Below, in pieces: positions 8,527 through 18,124 of a stretch of 64,000 nucleotides of DNA. Every line of letters begins with the position of its first letter. Position 1 is the stretch's first letter. Below the pieces are notes generated by a model. It saw only the letters and a program-made list of their open reading frames with translations. It made no database searches and was not told where the DNA came from. The position numbers were made by a program, and so were the translations under genes. Where the stretch lies: assembly GCA_018402585.1 (NCBI GenBank), contig JAGYIO010000007.1, forward strand, positions 62,001 to 126,000, written 5' to 3'. This DNA is from Chthoniobacterales bacterium. Its GTDB lineage: Bacteria > Verrucomicrobiota > Verrucomicrobiia > Chthoniobacterales > JACTMZ01.

Positions 8527-10818
8527 CTAAACGCGAAAAACAGCTTTTAACTCCGCTTTCGCATGCTCGCGCAGTGTTTCGACCGCGCGATCGACTTCTT
8601 CTGAGGTCAAGGTGCGTGCCTCGTCGCGGAATGTCAAGGTCACGGTCAATGAACGTTGGTCCGCCGGCAATTTGACCCCGCTCGGATCGGCAAAGACGTC
8701 TTTCAGCCTGACCGAAGACAAGTGCGGCGCCCGCGCCCCGAGCACAGCTTTCTCCACCGCCGCATAACGTATGGTCCTGGGCAGGATGAGCGACAGATCG
8801 CGGGTCACGGCCGGAAACTTCGACAAAGCCCTCACTCGCACGGCCCCGGGCCTTGCCCCGAGCCAGCCATCAACGGCCATCTCCGCATAATAAACCGGCG
8901 TCTTGGCCCCGTATTCCTCGGCCATTACCCGGGGCAATCTCCGCAATAAGCCCTCCAACCCCAAGCCGGTGACACGCAAGGCAAGACCGTCCTCCGGCCT
9001 GAATTCCATCGCACCGAACGCGGCCTGCAGGACTCCTTTCAAGCCAAAAAGACCATGATCCGACCCGGTCTCGAGCAAAGCCAGAGCCGTTCCCTCCTCC
9101 CGGCCTGCCGCCGCGAAAACCGGCCCTACTTCGAACAAGCGCACCGCGTCCGCCCCGTGGCGCAGGTTGCGAGCCAGCGCCTCGAGCAGACCCGCAAGCA
9201 AGGCCGGTCGCAGCATGGCCTGATCTGCACCCAAAGGATTGCGCACCGTTACAGCCTCATCCGCTGACACTCCGGCCCGCTGCAAGGCGTCCGGAGAAAC
9301 AAAATGCGAGGTCCGAGCCTCGCTAAAGCCCTGCGCCCTCAGTCGTTCGCGCAACCTTTCGCCGTTGTCATGTCGCAAATCCGCCGCGCTCGCCGCCGCC
9401 GAAAAACCGCGCAGACGCGAAGGCACCCGCTCGATTCCCGCCATACGAATAACCTCTTCGATCAAGTCCACTTCGCGGGTCAGATCCGGACGGAACCCCG
9501 GCACGAGCCATTGGCCGGCCTGTTTGGTCAACCCCAGACGCAAGAGGATGGCCTCGATCTCCCCGTCGCCGATGTCCAATCCGAGCAGCGCGCGGCAACG
9601 ATCATAGCTCAGGGTGATCGTCGCTGCCGTCTGCGGCGCGCGCCCCGCGACCAGCACTGCAATTTCGGCCGCACCCCCCGCTGTCTGCAAAATCAATTCC
9701 ACCGCCCGGGCCGACGCCGGGAGCACGCCCGCCGGATCAACCCGGCGCTCGAAGCGGTAGCTTGAGTCGGTGGAAAGTCCCAACTCGCGCGAGGACTTAC
9801 GCACCCGCGACGGCTCAAACCACGCACTCTCGAGCAAAAGATCGGTCGTGGCGGACGTCACTCCGGTTTCCACTCCCCCCATCACCCCGGCCAGCGCCAC
9901 GGCTTTTCCTGCGTCGCCGACAATCAAATCACGGGTCCGCAGCTTGAGTTCCGAACCATCCAGAGCCTGCAGCATCTCGCCCTCATGCGCGTTGCGCACC
10001 ACGATTCCGTGCTCAAGCTTAGCCAAGTCGAAGGCATGCAGGGGTTGGCCGGTTTCCAACAAAACATAATTGGTCACGTCGACCACATTGTTGATCGGGC
10101 GCAGCCCCACGGCGGTCAAACGGTCAGCCAACCATTGCGGGCTCGGTCCGACTTTGACCCCACGGATGATCCGCGCGGTGTAAAATGGACAGCCGGAATC
10201 CTCGAGCCGGACAAAATCGTCCGCCTCTTTCTCCGGCACAGACGGCACGGCGGCCAACGTTGCTTCGACCCGGGTCAAAGCCGCCACCTCGCGCGCCACC
10301 CCGCGGTAGCCGAGCAGATCGGGGCGATTCGGAGTCACTTCCAGTTCGAGCACCGTGTCGGGCGGGAAAAGTTCCTTCACCGGCTTACCCACCGGCCAGT
10401 CGGCGGACAAAATAAGCAATCCCTCCGCATCCTCGGCCAGCGCCAGCTCCTTCGCACTGCAGAGCATGCCGTCGGACTTTTCGCCGCGCAGCTTGCCGGC
10501 CTTGATTTTGAAATCCGCACCCAGCACCGCGCCGGGCAAAGCGAGCGGCACCTTGTCGCCGATCTGGAAATTTTTCGCACCACAGACGATCTGCCGCGGC
10601 TGGCCCGAGCCGTCATCAACCTGGCAGACACTCAAGCGGTCGGCATTGGGATGCGGGATGCTCGAAAGGATTTGCGCGACCACGATTTTCTCCGGGATAT
10701 TTCCCCGCTCTTGGCGTCCGACCACTTCCGTTCCGCCCTTGGTCAAGGCCTCCGCCAGCGCCTCCGCCGATTCCGGCAGCGACACATAATCTTTGAGCCA
10801 CTCGAGAGAAACCTTCAT
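8527..10818 (-). CDS. pheT: phenylalanine-tRNA ligase beta subunit
   Basis: Beta chain of the alpha2-beta2 enzyme that charges tRNA-Phe. The 763 residues include the tRNA-binding OB domain near the N-terminus (VAQILSSIPHPNADRLSVCQVD), the B3/B4 editing region, the B5 DNA-binding-like domain, and the C-terminal ferredoxin-like anticodon-binding domain (SKFPAVTRDLSLILP). The length is close to the usual 790-800. The start ATG overlaps the pheS stop in an ATGA arrangement, indicating translational coupling. The structured RNA and terminator lie just downstream. Confidence 0.96.
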   Translation of the reverse strand: MKVSLEWLKDYVSLPESAEALAEALTKGGTEVVGRQERGNIPEKIVVAQILSSIPHPNADRLSVCQVDDGSGQPRQIVCGAKNFQIGDKVPLALPGAVLGADFKIKAGKLRGEKSDGMLCSAKELALAEDAEGLLILSADWPVGKPVKELFPPDTVLELEVTPNRPDLLGYRGVAREVAALTRVEATLAAVPSVPEKEADDFVRLEDSGCPFYTARIIRGVKVGPSPQWLADRLTAVGLRPINNVVDVTNYVLLETGQPLHAFDLAKLEHGIVVRNAHEGEMLQALDGSELKLRTRDLIVGDAGKAVALAGVMGGVETGVTSATTDLLLESAWFEPSRVRKSSRELGLSTDSSYRFERRVDPAGVLPASARAVELILQTAGGAAEIAVLVAGRAPQTAATITLSYDRCRALLGLDIGDGEIEAILLRLGLTKQAGQWLVPGFRPDLTREVDLIEEVIRMAGIERVPSRLRGFSAAASAADLRHDNGERLRERLRAQGFSEARTSHFVSPDALQRAGVSADEAVTVRNPLGADQAMLRPALLAGLLEALARNLRHGADAVRLFEVGPVFAAAGREEGTALALLETGSDHGLFGLKGVLQAAFGAMEFRPEDGLALRVTGLGLEGLLRRLPRVMAEEYGAKTPVYYAEMAVDGWLGARPGAVRVRALSKFPAVTRDLSLILPRTIRYAAVEKAVLGARAPHLSSVRLKDVFADPSGVKLPADQRSLTVTLTFRDEARTLTSEEVDRAVETLREHAKAELKAVFRV

Positions 10819-11840
10819 GCCGGGAATTGGGAGAGGAACCGCTGGTCGTTTTCGACAAACATCCGGATATCCGGCACGCCGTAGAGGATCATGGCCAGAC
10901 GTTCGAGGCCGAAGCCAAAGGCGAATCCGGTTACCTTGTCCGGATCGAAAGCCAGGTCGTCGCGGCGCTGATTGAGTTGCGCGAAAACCGCCGGATCAAC
11001 CATCCCGCAACCCGCCAACTCGAGCCAGCGCTGCCCCCCACCCAAGGCGGCGGCGCGCACATCAATCTCGTAACTCGGCTCGGTGAAGGGGAAAAAATGC
11101 GGACGGAACCGCACCGTGGTGTCGGGTCCGAACAATTCCCGGAAAAAGTATTCGAGCGTTCCCTTCAAATCTCCCAGGGTGACACCTTCATCCACGTAAA
11201 GGCCTTCCATTTGGGTGAACTGGGCCAGATGCGTGGCATCCACTTCATCGCGACGGTAAGCGGCCCCCGGGGCAATGATCCGGATCGGCGGCGTCTCCCG
11301 CTCCATGGTCCGGATCTGCACGCTTGAGGTGTGCGTCCGGAGCAGCCGTCCGTCGGGCAGATAAAAGGTGTCCTGCTCGTTGCGCGCCGGATGATCGGGC
11401 GGCGTATTGAGCGCATCGAAGCAATGCCACTCGGTCTCGATGTCCGGTCCCTCGGCCAAGGCAAAACCCATCCTCCGGAAAATTTCCACCGCCCGGCGCT
11501 GCAAATGCTGGACCGGATGCAAACTTCCGACCGTCCGCGCCACGCCGGGCAAGGTCGGGTCGATCTGCGCCAATTCCGCCTCCTCGACCGCGGCCGAAAG
11601 TTCCGACCCGCGCACCTCGAGCGCACTGGTGATCGCGGTGCGCACTTCATGAAGGAGCTTGCCGATTTCCGGACGCTCTTCCTTGGCCAGATGCCGCATC
11701 TGCTCGCCCGCCTGAGTGAGCCGGCCCGCGCGACCGGTCAGGGCCACCCGGACCCGCTCGAGCGTGGACAAATCGGCGGCCGCTGCGATGTCGCGCACCG
11801 AGTCGTCCCGCAGAACAATGAGTTCCTCTCGCATATCCAT
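10815..11840 (-). CDS. pheS: phenylalanine-tRNA ligase alpha subunit
   Basis: Catalytic alpha subunit of phenylalanyl-tRNA synthetase, a class II aminoacyl-tRNA synthetase. From ATG 11840 it has 341 residues: an N-terminal coiled coil, then motif 1 around HPVQHLQRRAVEIFRRMGF, the segment TEWHCFDALNTPPDHPAR, motif 2 IIAPGAAYRRDEVDATH, and motif 3 GFAFGFGLERLAMILYGVPD. A longer upstream start runs into a palindromic repeat and looks wrong. Its stop overlaps the pheT start. It sits in the common rpmI-rplT-pheS-pheT order. Confidence 0.96.
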   Translation of the reverse strand: MDMREELIVLRDDSVRDIAAAADLSTLERVRVALTGRAGRLTQAGEQMRHLAKEERPEIGKLLHEVRTAITSALEVRGSELSAAVEEAELAQIDPTLPGVARTVGSLHPVQHLQRRAVEIFRRMGFALAEGPDIETEWHCFDALNTPPDHPARNEQDTFYLPDGRLLRTHTSSVQIRTMERETPPIRIIAPGAAYRRDEVDATHLAQFTQMEGLYVDEGVTLGDLKGTLEYFFRELFGPDTTVRFRPHFFPFTEPSYEIDVRAAALGGGQRWLELAGCGMVDPAVFAQLNQRRDDLAFDPDKVTGFAFGFGLERLAMILYGVPDIRMFVENDQRFLSQFPA

Positions 11841-11860
11841 CGCAGTGTAGCCGCTCCCCC

Positions 11861-11920
11861 GTGGAGGGCGAGCGTCCCCGCGAGCCGGGCACGGGACGGG
11901 CGGCCGGTCACGGCCGCCCC
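11861..11920 (-). repeat. palindromic intergenic element between rplT and pheS
   Basis: About 60 bases fill the gap between rplT and pheS. They contain a perfect 9-bp inverted repeat GGGCGGCCG with a GTCA loop (11898-11906 with 11911-11919), preceded by a degenerate palindromic GGAGGGCGAGCG-type run. It resembles the other small palindromes in the window in composition. Within an operon it could be a processing or attenuation hairpin, but there is no T-run. Confidence 0.5.
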
Positions 11921-11924
11921 CCAC

Positions 11925-12287
11925 TCAGGCCGCTTTCAGTGCCGCCGCTCCCTTGGCCACGATTTGTTGGAATGCGACCTCGTCGGTCACGGCCAAATCG
12001 GCCAGCATTTTGCGGTTGACCGCGATGGATGCCTTTTTCAGGCCCTCCATCAGTCGGCTGTAGGTGATCCCCTCGGCGCGGCAGGCCGCATTGATCCGTG
12101 TGATCCAGAGACCGCGGAAATTCCGCTTGCGCGTCTTCCGGTCACGGGTGGCCCAAACTTGGGCTTTCATCCGCGCATCTTTCGCGTAACGGAACAATTT
12201 GCTGCGTCGGCCACGGTAACCCTTGGCCTTCGACACCATCGTTTTGCGCCGCTCACGACTGGCCGGCGCGTTTGTTGCTCTTGGCAT
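11925..12287 (-). CDS. rplT: 50S ribosomal protein L20
   Basis: Primary 23S rRNA-binding protein needed early in large-subunit assembly. The 120 residues show the basic N-terminal arm and the family run KAKGYRGRRSKLFRYAKD, followed by RNFRGLWITRINAACR and the globular C-terminus. Length is typical. In many bacteria L20 represses its own operon by binding the leader mRNA; the 119-base gap to rpmI holds a short GC hairpin (12365-12370 with 12376-12381), but I cannot show it is an L20 site. It precedes pheS. Confidence 0.97.
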   Translation of the reverse strand: MPRATNAPASRERRKTMVSKAKGYRGRRSKLFRYAKDARMKAQVWATRDRKTRKRNFRGLWITRINAACRAEGITYSRLMEGLKKASIAVNRKMLADLAVTDEVAFQQIVAKGAAALKAA

Positions 12288-12406
12288 CTATTTTCCCGCC
12301 TCGCGGCGGTCTCCTCGGGACAGATCGTTTCGTTGTTCGGCCGTGCACCTCATCCATCCCGTGAGCCCCGTATCGCGGGGCCAGGTGCGCCAGCCGGCGT
12401 CAATCT

Positions 12407-12616
12407 CTAACCAAACGGCAGGTTCTCCTTGATCCGCGCCACATCGGATGCGTCCACCAGGGCGCTCTTCGCCAGGTGCCGCTTCCGCTTGGCGCTTTTC
12501 GACGACATCAAGTGACGACGCGAAGCGTGGGAACGCAGGACCTTGCCGGTACCAGTGACCTTGAAGCGCTTGGCCACGGCTTTTTTTGTTTTTCTGCGAG
12601 CTACCGATTTCGGCAT
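12407..12616 (-). CDS. rpmI: 50S ribosomal protein L35
   Basis: Small basic ribosomal protein of 69 residues. [18 protein letters not shown] at the start and the internal [15 protein letters not shown] are characteristic of L35. ATG 12616 gives the standard family length; the same frame is open further upstream but that part is not L35-like. It heads the rpmI-rplT-pheS-pheT group. infC, usually just upstream, is absent here. Confidence 0.96.
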   Translation of the reverse strand: MPKSVARRKTKKAVAKRFKVTGTGKVLRSHASRRHLMSSKSAKRKRHLAKSALVDASDVARIKENLPFG

Positions 12617-12662
12617 AAGGATTTCTATAGTATCGGGCAACCGAAGCGGGATCAAGCCCCAA

Positions 12663-12809
12663 CTACTCCATCCAATTGAGGACGTTGAAATTGGCACTGA
12701 CCAGCACCGTGATGACAACCGCCCCGATAAACAAACCAATCGCTGTCCCTGTGGCGGCCAGAAGAATCAGCCAACGGATGAATTCGTCTTCCGGGTCGCG
12801 GGTTTCCAT
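12663..12809 (-). CDS. small single-span membrane protein (48 residues)
   Basis: From ATG 12809 to a TAG at 12663 the frame encodes 48 residues: a charged N-terminus [13 protein letters not shown] followed by one long hydrophobic helix (about residues 13-37, with glycines [12 protein letters not shown]) and a short polar tail. This is a typical small inner-membrane protein. It overlaps the 3' end of the RibD_C-like gene by 43 bases in another frame and ends 47 bases before rpmI. There is no recognised family. Confidence 0.5.
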   Translation of the reverse strand: METRDPEDEFIRWLILLAATGTAIGLFIGAVVITVLVSANFNVLNWME

Positions 12810-13132
12810 GGTGCTTTACCTACACCCTTGCCCGACACCGCGGAAGCAAAAACCCCCGCGGACAGCACGCGGTAATCCGCCTCGTACCGGCGGCCGCGGC
12901 AACGCAGCCCCTCGAGGCGCAGGTGAACCGACTTGTCCAGCAGTGCGCGCACCCCCGCCCCGATTAAAGTGGGAGCACTCGCCCCCCCAACGATTTCCGG
13001 GACGAAAACCACGCGCAGTCGCGGCAAAGTTCCGGCCGCGAGCATGGCCGCCAGACGCTCCGCCTGACCACGCGGCCCGAGCAATTTGCCGTCGAAGCTC
13101 AGCCGCACCCGGATCTCGCCCGCCTTGCTCAC
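12767..13132 (-). CDS. RibD C-terminal-domain-like (pyrimidine reductase-like) small protein
   Basis: A 121-residue protein whose middle, LPRLRVVFVPEIVGGASAPT, resembles the NAD(P)H-binding strand-loop of the RibD_C/dihydrofolate-reductase-like fold used in riboflavin synthesis. It is much shorter than RibD (about 360) or a stand-alone reductase (about 220), and the N-terminal substrate and cofactor segments are missing, so catalysis is doubtful. Its ATG overlaps the stop of the upstream flippase-like gene by four bases, suggesting coupling. The last 14 or so codons overlap the small membrane protein frame. The call rests on one motif. Confidence 0.5.
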   Translation of the reverse strand: MSKAGEIRVRLSFDGKLLGPRGQAERLAAMLAAGTLPRLRVVFVPEIVGGASAPTLIGAGVRALLDKSVHLRLEGLRCRGRRYEADYRVLSAGVFASAVSGKGVGKAPWKPATRKTNSSVG

Positions 13133-14151
13133 TCGCTGTGCTCGATTTGATCCTCGAGCTGGTCGACCTCCTCCCGCATGTCACGCAGGTTGATCGACTC
13201 GTGTGACGACGAACGGTAGAAAAGAAAAATAATCCCGCCGGCCAGACTGCCCAGCGTATTGATGAGAAAGCCGGTCACGGAGATCAGCGTGGCGATGGCC
13301 GCCCCCACCCCGAACGGGGCAAGGAGGGACACAAAGAGACTCTCCCTCAGACCAATACCCGAGACACTGATCGGGATCGCCGTAATCACCGCGACAATCG
13401 GCATGACCGAAAATATATCGACCAGACCGACGAGGGTCGTAAAGGCACGGGCTGCGCAGTAAAAAGTGGTGAAGTACATCCCGAAAAGCGGGAAGGAAAT
13501 AAGCAAGGCCCAGATGGTCAGGCGCCAGCTTTGGCCATACGTGTGGAGTGCGGCCGAAACCTCGACCATCCTTCCGCGCAGTGGGGTCCACGGCGGCAAA
13601 GAGTGCACCCAGCCTAGGCCCGCGACGACAAACATGCTGATGATGATGAGCAAAGCGGCCGCGAGCAGCCACAAAAGCAAATTCAGCAAGGTCGAGCTTC
13701 CCTCCGCGTGATTTAGCAGGTCGTAGCGAAAATAAAGAAAGCTCACACTGAGGAAAATCAAGGCGAGCATCCCGATCACCCGGTCCATGAACACGCTCAA
13801 GAGCGCCGCCGCCTTGTTCTCCTTCGCTTCGCGCATGGTCAGGAACATTTTCACCACGTCGCCGCCGGTCGAGCCGAGCATGAAGAGGTTGAAGAACATC
13901 CCGATCATGAAAAGCTGCCAAGTCCGCAGCCAAGTCATCTGGATATTCTGCACGGCAAGAAGGATCTTCCACCGCGCCGTCGCCGTGATGGTGCCGAGGA
14001 AAAATATCCCGGTTCCCACCCCCAGCCAGCGCCAGTCGGCCAGTTTGACCGCCTCCAGCATTTCGTGCCGGCGCCCCGGGTCATGAAAAACCCACCAAAG
14101 AAGACCGATGGTCACGGCCAATTGCAGCATGGTGAGTAAAACTTTTTTCAT
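13129..14151 (-). CDS. lysylphosphatidylglycerol synthetase-type (UPF0104) flippase-like membrane protein
   Basis: Polytopic membrane protein of 340 residues with about eight hydrophobic helices. Family landmarks are ATARWKILLAVQNI near residues 60-73, FNLFMLGSTGGDVVKMFLT (about residues 90-108), and PISVSGIGLRESLFVSLLAPFG near residue 265, which match the flippase domain of MprF and stand-alone YbhN-type proteins. Such proteins may translocate lipids or lipid-linked sugars; the substrate here is unknown. A charged tail (EEVDQLEDQIEHSE) could form a short coiled coil. It overlaps the RibD_C-like gene by four bases and follows the FAD oxidoreductase by 23. Confidence 0.85.
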   Translation of the reverse strand: MKKVLLTMLQLAVTIGLLWWVFHDPGRRHEMLEAVKLADWRWLGVGTGIFFLGTITATARWKILLAVQNIQMTWLRTWQLFMIGMFFNLFMLGSTGGDVVKMFLTMREAKENKAAALLSVFMDRVIGMLALIFLSVSFLYFRYDLLNHAEGSSTLLNLLLWLLAAALLIIISMFVVAGLGWVHSLPPWTPLRGRMVEVSAALHTYGQSWRLTIWALLISFPLFGMYFTTFYCAARAFTTLVGLVDIFSVMPIVAVITAIPISVSGIGLRESLFVSLLAPFGVGAAIATLISVTGFLINTLGSLAGGIIFLFYRSSSHESINLRDMREEVDQLEDQIEHSE

Positions 14152-14174
14152 CAGCCTGGTCCCTTTTGAATCAA

Positions 14175-15419
14175 TCAGTTAAGCCCTCCGCGCGAAATGA
14201 CTATTTTGGCGACCTCCTCCCCGCTGGCCATCACCGCCTCAATGCTTGCACCGGTGACGGTGTCGCCCACCACGTGCAGGCCGGCGGGCAGCGCGCCCCA
14301 AGGCGACGGACGGCGGCGAAAACCCGGTAATTGCTCGGGCACCGCATAGGGCACTTCGAGGTAAGCGAGCGGACGCAAGGACCGCCGGTCCGCTTTGAAC
14401 CATGCTGCCACTTCGGACCCCACCAACTCCGCATCAGCCGCGCGGGGGTGACCGGGAAGTACCGTGACGCTCCAAAGGTGAGACCCCCGCGGGGCCAAAC
14501 TGGGCGCGGCATTGGTCAACAAGGCCGCATGCAAGACCGGACTCTCCTCGTGCCTGGGCGGGAGGCAAAGCCACGAACCTTCATAAAACGGACGGTCAGC
14601 CGCAAAATAATGGACGGCCGTGGCCCGCGCCGCCCGTGGGCGGCCACTCCGAAGCAAGCGGCAAGCCGCCGGCTCGTCCACCGCGAGGATGACCCGGTCC
14701 CCGGCAAGAAACATCCCGTCGGCAAAGCGCACACCGCATACTTTGCCCCCGGCGAAGACCAACTCCTCCGCCCGCAGCCCATAACGGAGCATTTCCCGCG
14801 GAATGGCCGCCACCAACTGCTCGGCAAGCGCGCCAATGCCCCGGGCCGGCAGTAGCGCTCGCCCGGTGACAAAGCACCTCAAATAGCCGAGAAAAATCTC
14901 CCCGCTGGTCTGCAGCTCCGGGTCAAGCAACACCCCTCCGAAGAAAGGCCGGGCAAAGCGGGTGAAAAACTCTTCCTGAAATCCATTCCGCCGGAGCAAC
15001 GTCTCGGTCGAAAGTGTCTGGTTGACCCCCCGCAGAGCAAAGGACTTGGTCACCAAACGGAGTAAGCGCATGAGATCGGTAAGCGGCAGAACGTCCCCTC
15101 GCAGCGCGTTCCAGAGCGCCGCCGGCCGGCGCAAGGGGTTCTCCAGGGTGCGCGGGCGGCCGGAGCCGACAAAAAGCGCGCCCGCCCGGAAGCGCCCGCC
15201 CCCTAAAGCCCCGTAATCAAGATGACGCCGCGCCGTCGGGTAGGAGTCGAGAAGCACTTGAAACCCGCGATCCAGAAGAAAGCCGTCCGGCGAGCAGTCC
15301 GTGACCGCCCGCCCGCCCGGCCGGTGGGATGCGTCGCAAAGGACAAACGGGTGCCGCGCTCCCGCCAGCACTTTAGCGCAAGTCGAGCCCGCCAACCCGG
15401 CACCGACAATAATGGTCAT
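14175..15419 (-). CDS. FAD-dependent amine oxidase/protoporphyrinogen oxidase-like oxidoreductase
   Basis: A 414-residue flavoprotein starting at ATG 15419 with AAGGA upstream. MTIIVGAGLAGSTCAKVL is the Rossmann FAD loop, followed by RPGGRAVTD and DRGFQVLLDSYP, the arrangement of phytoene-desaturase and amine-oxidase families. The C-terminus has the second FAD contact GLHVVGDTVTGASIEAVMASG. Substrate specificity cannot be read; related enzymes act on carotenoids, haem precursors or polyamines. It is divergent from glgP over 83 bases and is followed by the flippase-like gene. Confidence 0.88.
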   Translation of the reverse strand: MTIIVGAGLAGSTCAKVLAGARHPFVLCDASHRPGGRAVTDCSPDGFLLDRGFQVLLDSYPTARRHLDYGALGGGRFRAGALFVGSGRPRTLENPLRRPAALWNALRGDVLPLTDLMRLLRLVTKSFALRGVNQTLSTETLLRRNGFQEEFFTRFARPFFGGVLLDPELQTSGEIFLGYLRCFVTGRALLPARGIGALAEQLVAAIPREMLRYGLRAEELVFAGGKVCGVRFADGMFLAGDRVILAVDEPAACRLLRSGRPRAARATAVHYFAADRPFYEGSWLCLPPRHEESPVLHAALLTNAAPSLAPRGSHLWSVTVLPGHPRAADAELVGSEVAAWFKADRRSLRPLAYLEVPYAVPEQLPGFRRRPSPWGALPAGLHVVGDTVTGASIEAVMASGEEVAKIVISRGGLN

Positions 15420-15502
15420 CCGGTTGTCAATCCTTCTCTCCTTCGGGTTGCACGGAATATTCTCGCACCAAAAGTGGTCTACCCTAACGTGCCATTTCTG
15501 CC

Positions 15503-17947
15503 ATGCACCAAATCGCACCTTTGAAATTCGAGAAGGAAATCATCGACGAATTGAAATTCACCATGGCCCGCGACGAAGGCACCGCCTCGCGCCGCGAATG
15601 GTGGATCGCCACTTCGATGGCCATCCAGCGCATCGTCATCGAACGCATGATGAAAACCCTCGCGGTGCACCACGAGCAAAACGTCCGCCGCGTCTATTAC
15701 CTCTCCATGGAGTTTCTCATGGGCCGCCTCTTCGCCAACAACATGATTGCCGCCGGCGTCTTCAACCAAGTCAATGAAGCCCTCGACAATCTCGGTCACC
15801 CCCTCGAGGAAACCCGCGACGAGGAATACGACATGGCCCTCGGGAACGGCGGCCTCGGGCGTCTCGCCGCCTGCTTTCTCGACTCCCTGGCCACCCTTGA
15901 CCTCCCCGCGGTCGGTTATGGCATCCACTACCAATACGGCCTCTTCAAGCAGGAATTTCGCCACGGCTACCAGGTCGAACTCCCCGACGCCTGGATCCAA
16001 TACGGTTCGCCCTGGGAAATTATCCGCCCCTCGCACCAGCAGGAAGTCCCGGTCTACGGCCACCTCGAGACGGTGGACGACGGGTTGGGCCAAAGCAGGT
16101 CTGCCTGGGTCGGTTTCCGCAAGATCATCGGTGTCCCTTACGACATTCCCATCCCGGGCTACGGGACCGAGACAGTCAATTTCCTCCGCCTCTGGGAATC
16201 CAAGGCGCCCGAAGAGTTCGATTTGGACGCCTTCAACCGCGGCGGTTACGATGAGGCCGTCCGCCAGAAAAACATGGCCGAGACAATCAGCAAAGTTCTC
16301 TACCCAAACGACAATACGGAAGCGGGCAAAGAACTTCGTCTCCTCCAGCAGTACTTTTTCACCGCGTGCTCCCTGCGCGACATCATTCGACGATTCCAGA
16401 AGGATAACTCGGACTGGTCCAAATTCCCGGAGAAAGTGGCCATTCAACTCAACGACACCCACCCGGCGATCAGCATCCCCGAACTGCAGCGCCTTTTGGT
16501 CGATGACTACGACCTTTCCTGGGACCAGGCTTGGTCCATTGTCACCCGCACTTTCGCCTATACCAACCATACCCTTTTGCCCGAGGCGCTGGAAAAATGG
16601 AGTGTCGGACTCCTCCGCAAAGTCCTTCCCCGCCACGTGCAGATCATTTTCGAGATCAATAAAATTTTTCTCGAGGAAGTGGAAAAGAAGTGGCCGGGCG
16701 ATGGGGAGAAAAAGCGCAGCCTCTCCCTTATCGAGGAAAACCAGGAGCAAAAAGTCCGTATGGGCCACCTCAGCGTGGTCGGCAGCCACTCGGTCAACGG
16801 TGTCGCCGCCCTGCACACCAAGCTGGTCAAATCCGACCTCTTTCCCGATTTCGACGCGCTTTATCCCGGGCGGATCAAGAACAAGACCAACGGCATCACC
16901 CCGCGCCGCTGGCTTGTGGCCTGCAACCCGCGACTTTCCGACCTTATCACCCGCACGATCGGCAACGGCTGGGAGCGCAATCTTGACCTCCTCCGCAAGC
17001 TGGAACCCCACGCCAATGACGCCGAGTTCCGCGAAGAATTCATGGCGGTCAAACACGCCAACAAAGAGAAGCTGGCCCGGCGAATCTTTGATGATTGCGC
17101 CGTGGTGGTCAATCCCTCCGCCATGTTCGACGTGCAAATCAAGCGCCTCCACGAATACAAGCGGCAACACCTCAACCTTCTCCACATCCTCTGGCTTTAC
17201 CGCCGTCTGCTCAAAGACCCGAATCTCGACATCCCGCCCCGTGTCTTCATCTTCGCGGCCAAAGCGGCGCCCGGCTATGACACGGCCAAGCTCATCATCA
17301 AAGCGATCAACGCGGTAGGCGCCAAAATCAACGATGACCAGCGCATTAAGGACAAACTCAAAGTCGCCTTCATGCCCAATTACCGCGTGTCCTTGGCCCA
17401 GCGCATCGTTCCCGCGGCCGACCTCTCCGAGCAAATTTCCACCGCCGGCAAGGAGGCCTCCGGAACCGGGAACATGAAGCTCGCCCTCAACGGCGCCATC
17501 ACGATCGGCACCCTGGACGGCGCCAACGTCGAAATCCTCGAGGAAGTCGGCAAGGACAACATCTTCATTTTCGGCCGCACTGTGGACGAAGTGCGCCAGC
17601 TGGTTGCCGCCGGCTACAACCCGCAAAAGTTCTACGAGTCGGATCCCGAGCTCGCCGCGGTTATCGACTGGCTCGGCACCGACTATTTCACCCCTGACGA
17701 AGGAGCCCATGTTCTCGCCCCGCTGCGGGACAATTTCCTCTACCACGACCCCTACCTCTGCCTGGCCGACTTCAAATCCTACTGCCAGGCCCAGGAAAAA
17801 GTCTCCGCCGCATTCCAAGACAAAGCCCGCTGGGGTAAAATGGCCGTTCTCAACACCGCCCGGGTCGGAAAATTTTCCAGCGACCGCACCATTTTGGAAT
17901 ACGCCAAAGACATCTGGCACCTCGACCCCGTGCGAATCCCCGCCTGA
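15503..17947 (+). CDS. glgP: glycogen/starch/alpha-glucan phosphorylase
   Basis: Releases glucose 1-phosphate from alpha-1,4-glucans using pyridoxal phosphate. The 814-residue protein is intact and of normal length. Clear motifs are [82 protein letters not shown] and the PLP-lysine region [19 protein letters not shown]. It points to glycogen storage. A long open frame on the opposite strand of this gene is a codon-bias artefact. Confidence 0.97.
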   Translation: MHQIAPLKFEKEIIDELKFTMARDEGTASRREWWIATSMAIQRIVIERMMKTLAVHHEQNVRRVYYLSMEFLMGRLFANNMIAAGVFNQVNEALDNLGHPLEETRDEEYDMALGNGGLGRLAACFLDSLATLDLPAVGYGIHYQYGLFKQEFRHGYQVELPDAWIQYGSPWEIIRPSHQQEVPVYGHLETVDDGLGQSRSAWVGFRKIIGVPYDIPIPGYGTETVNFLRLWESKAPEEFDLDAFNRGGYDEAVRQKNMAETISKVLYPNDNTEAGKELRLLQQYFFTACSLRDIIRRFQKDNSDWSKFPEKVAIQLNDTHPAISIPELQRLLVDDYDLSWDQAWSIVTRTFAYTNHTLLPEALEKWSVGLLRKVLPRHVQIIFEINKIFLEEVEKKWPGDGEKKRSLSLIEENQEQKVRMGHLSVVGSHSVNGVAALHTKLVKSDLFPDFDALYPGRIKNKTNGITPRRWLVACNPRLSDLITRTIGNGWERNLDLLRKLEPHANDAEFREEFMAVKHANKEKLARRIFDDCAVVVNPSAMFDVQIKRLHEYKRQHLNLLHILWLYRRLLKDPNLDIPPRVFIFAAKAAPGYDTAKLIIKAINAVGAKINDDQRIKDKLKVAFMPNYRVSLAQRIVPAADLSEQISTAGKEASGTGNMKLALNGAITIGTLDGANVEILEEVGKDNIFIFGRTVDEVRQLVAAGYNPQKFYESDPELAAVIDWLGTDYFTPDEGAHVLAPLRDNFLYHDPYLCLADFKSYCQAQEKVSAAFQDKARWGKMAVLNTARVGKFSSDRTILEYAKDIWHLDPVRIPA

Positions 17948-18124
17948 TTCCCACCCACGGGCCCGTAGCCTCGGCATCAAGCTGATAATCCCCGCCACCT
18001 CACACCCCTCCGAGGACAGGGGACACGGCCGTCCCGAACTTGCCTCAGCGTGCCGCAACGGTCATGCTCCAACCTGCGGCGCCACCAACCCGCGCGCCCC
18101 CCCGGCGCACCGTGCGCCCCGCCC

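Noticed and set aside
15479-18058. 859-codon open frame on the minus strand
   Set aside because: It mirrors glgP exactly; high GC and codon bias leave the antisense frame open. No motifs.
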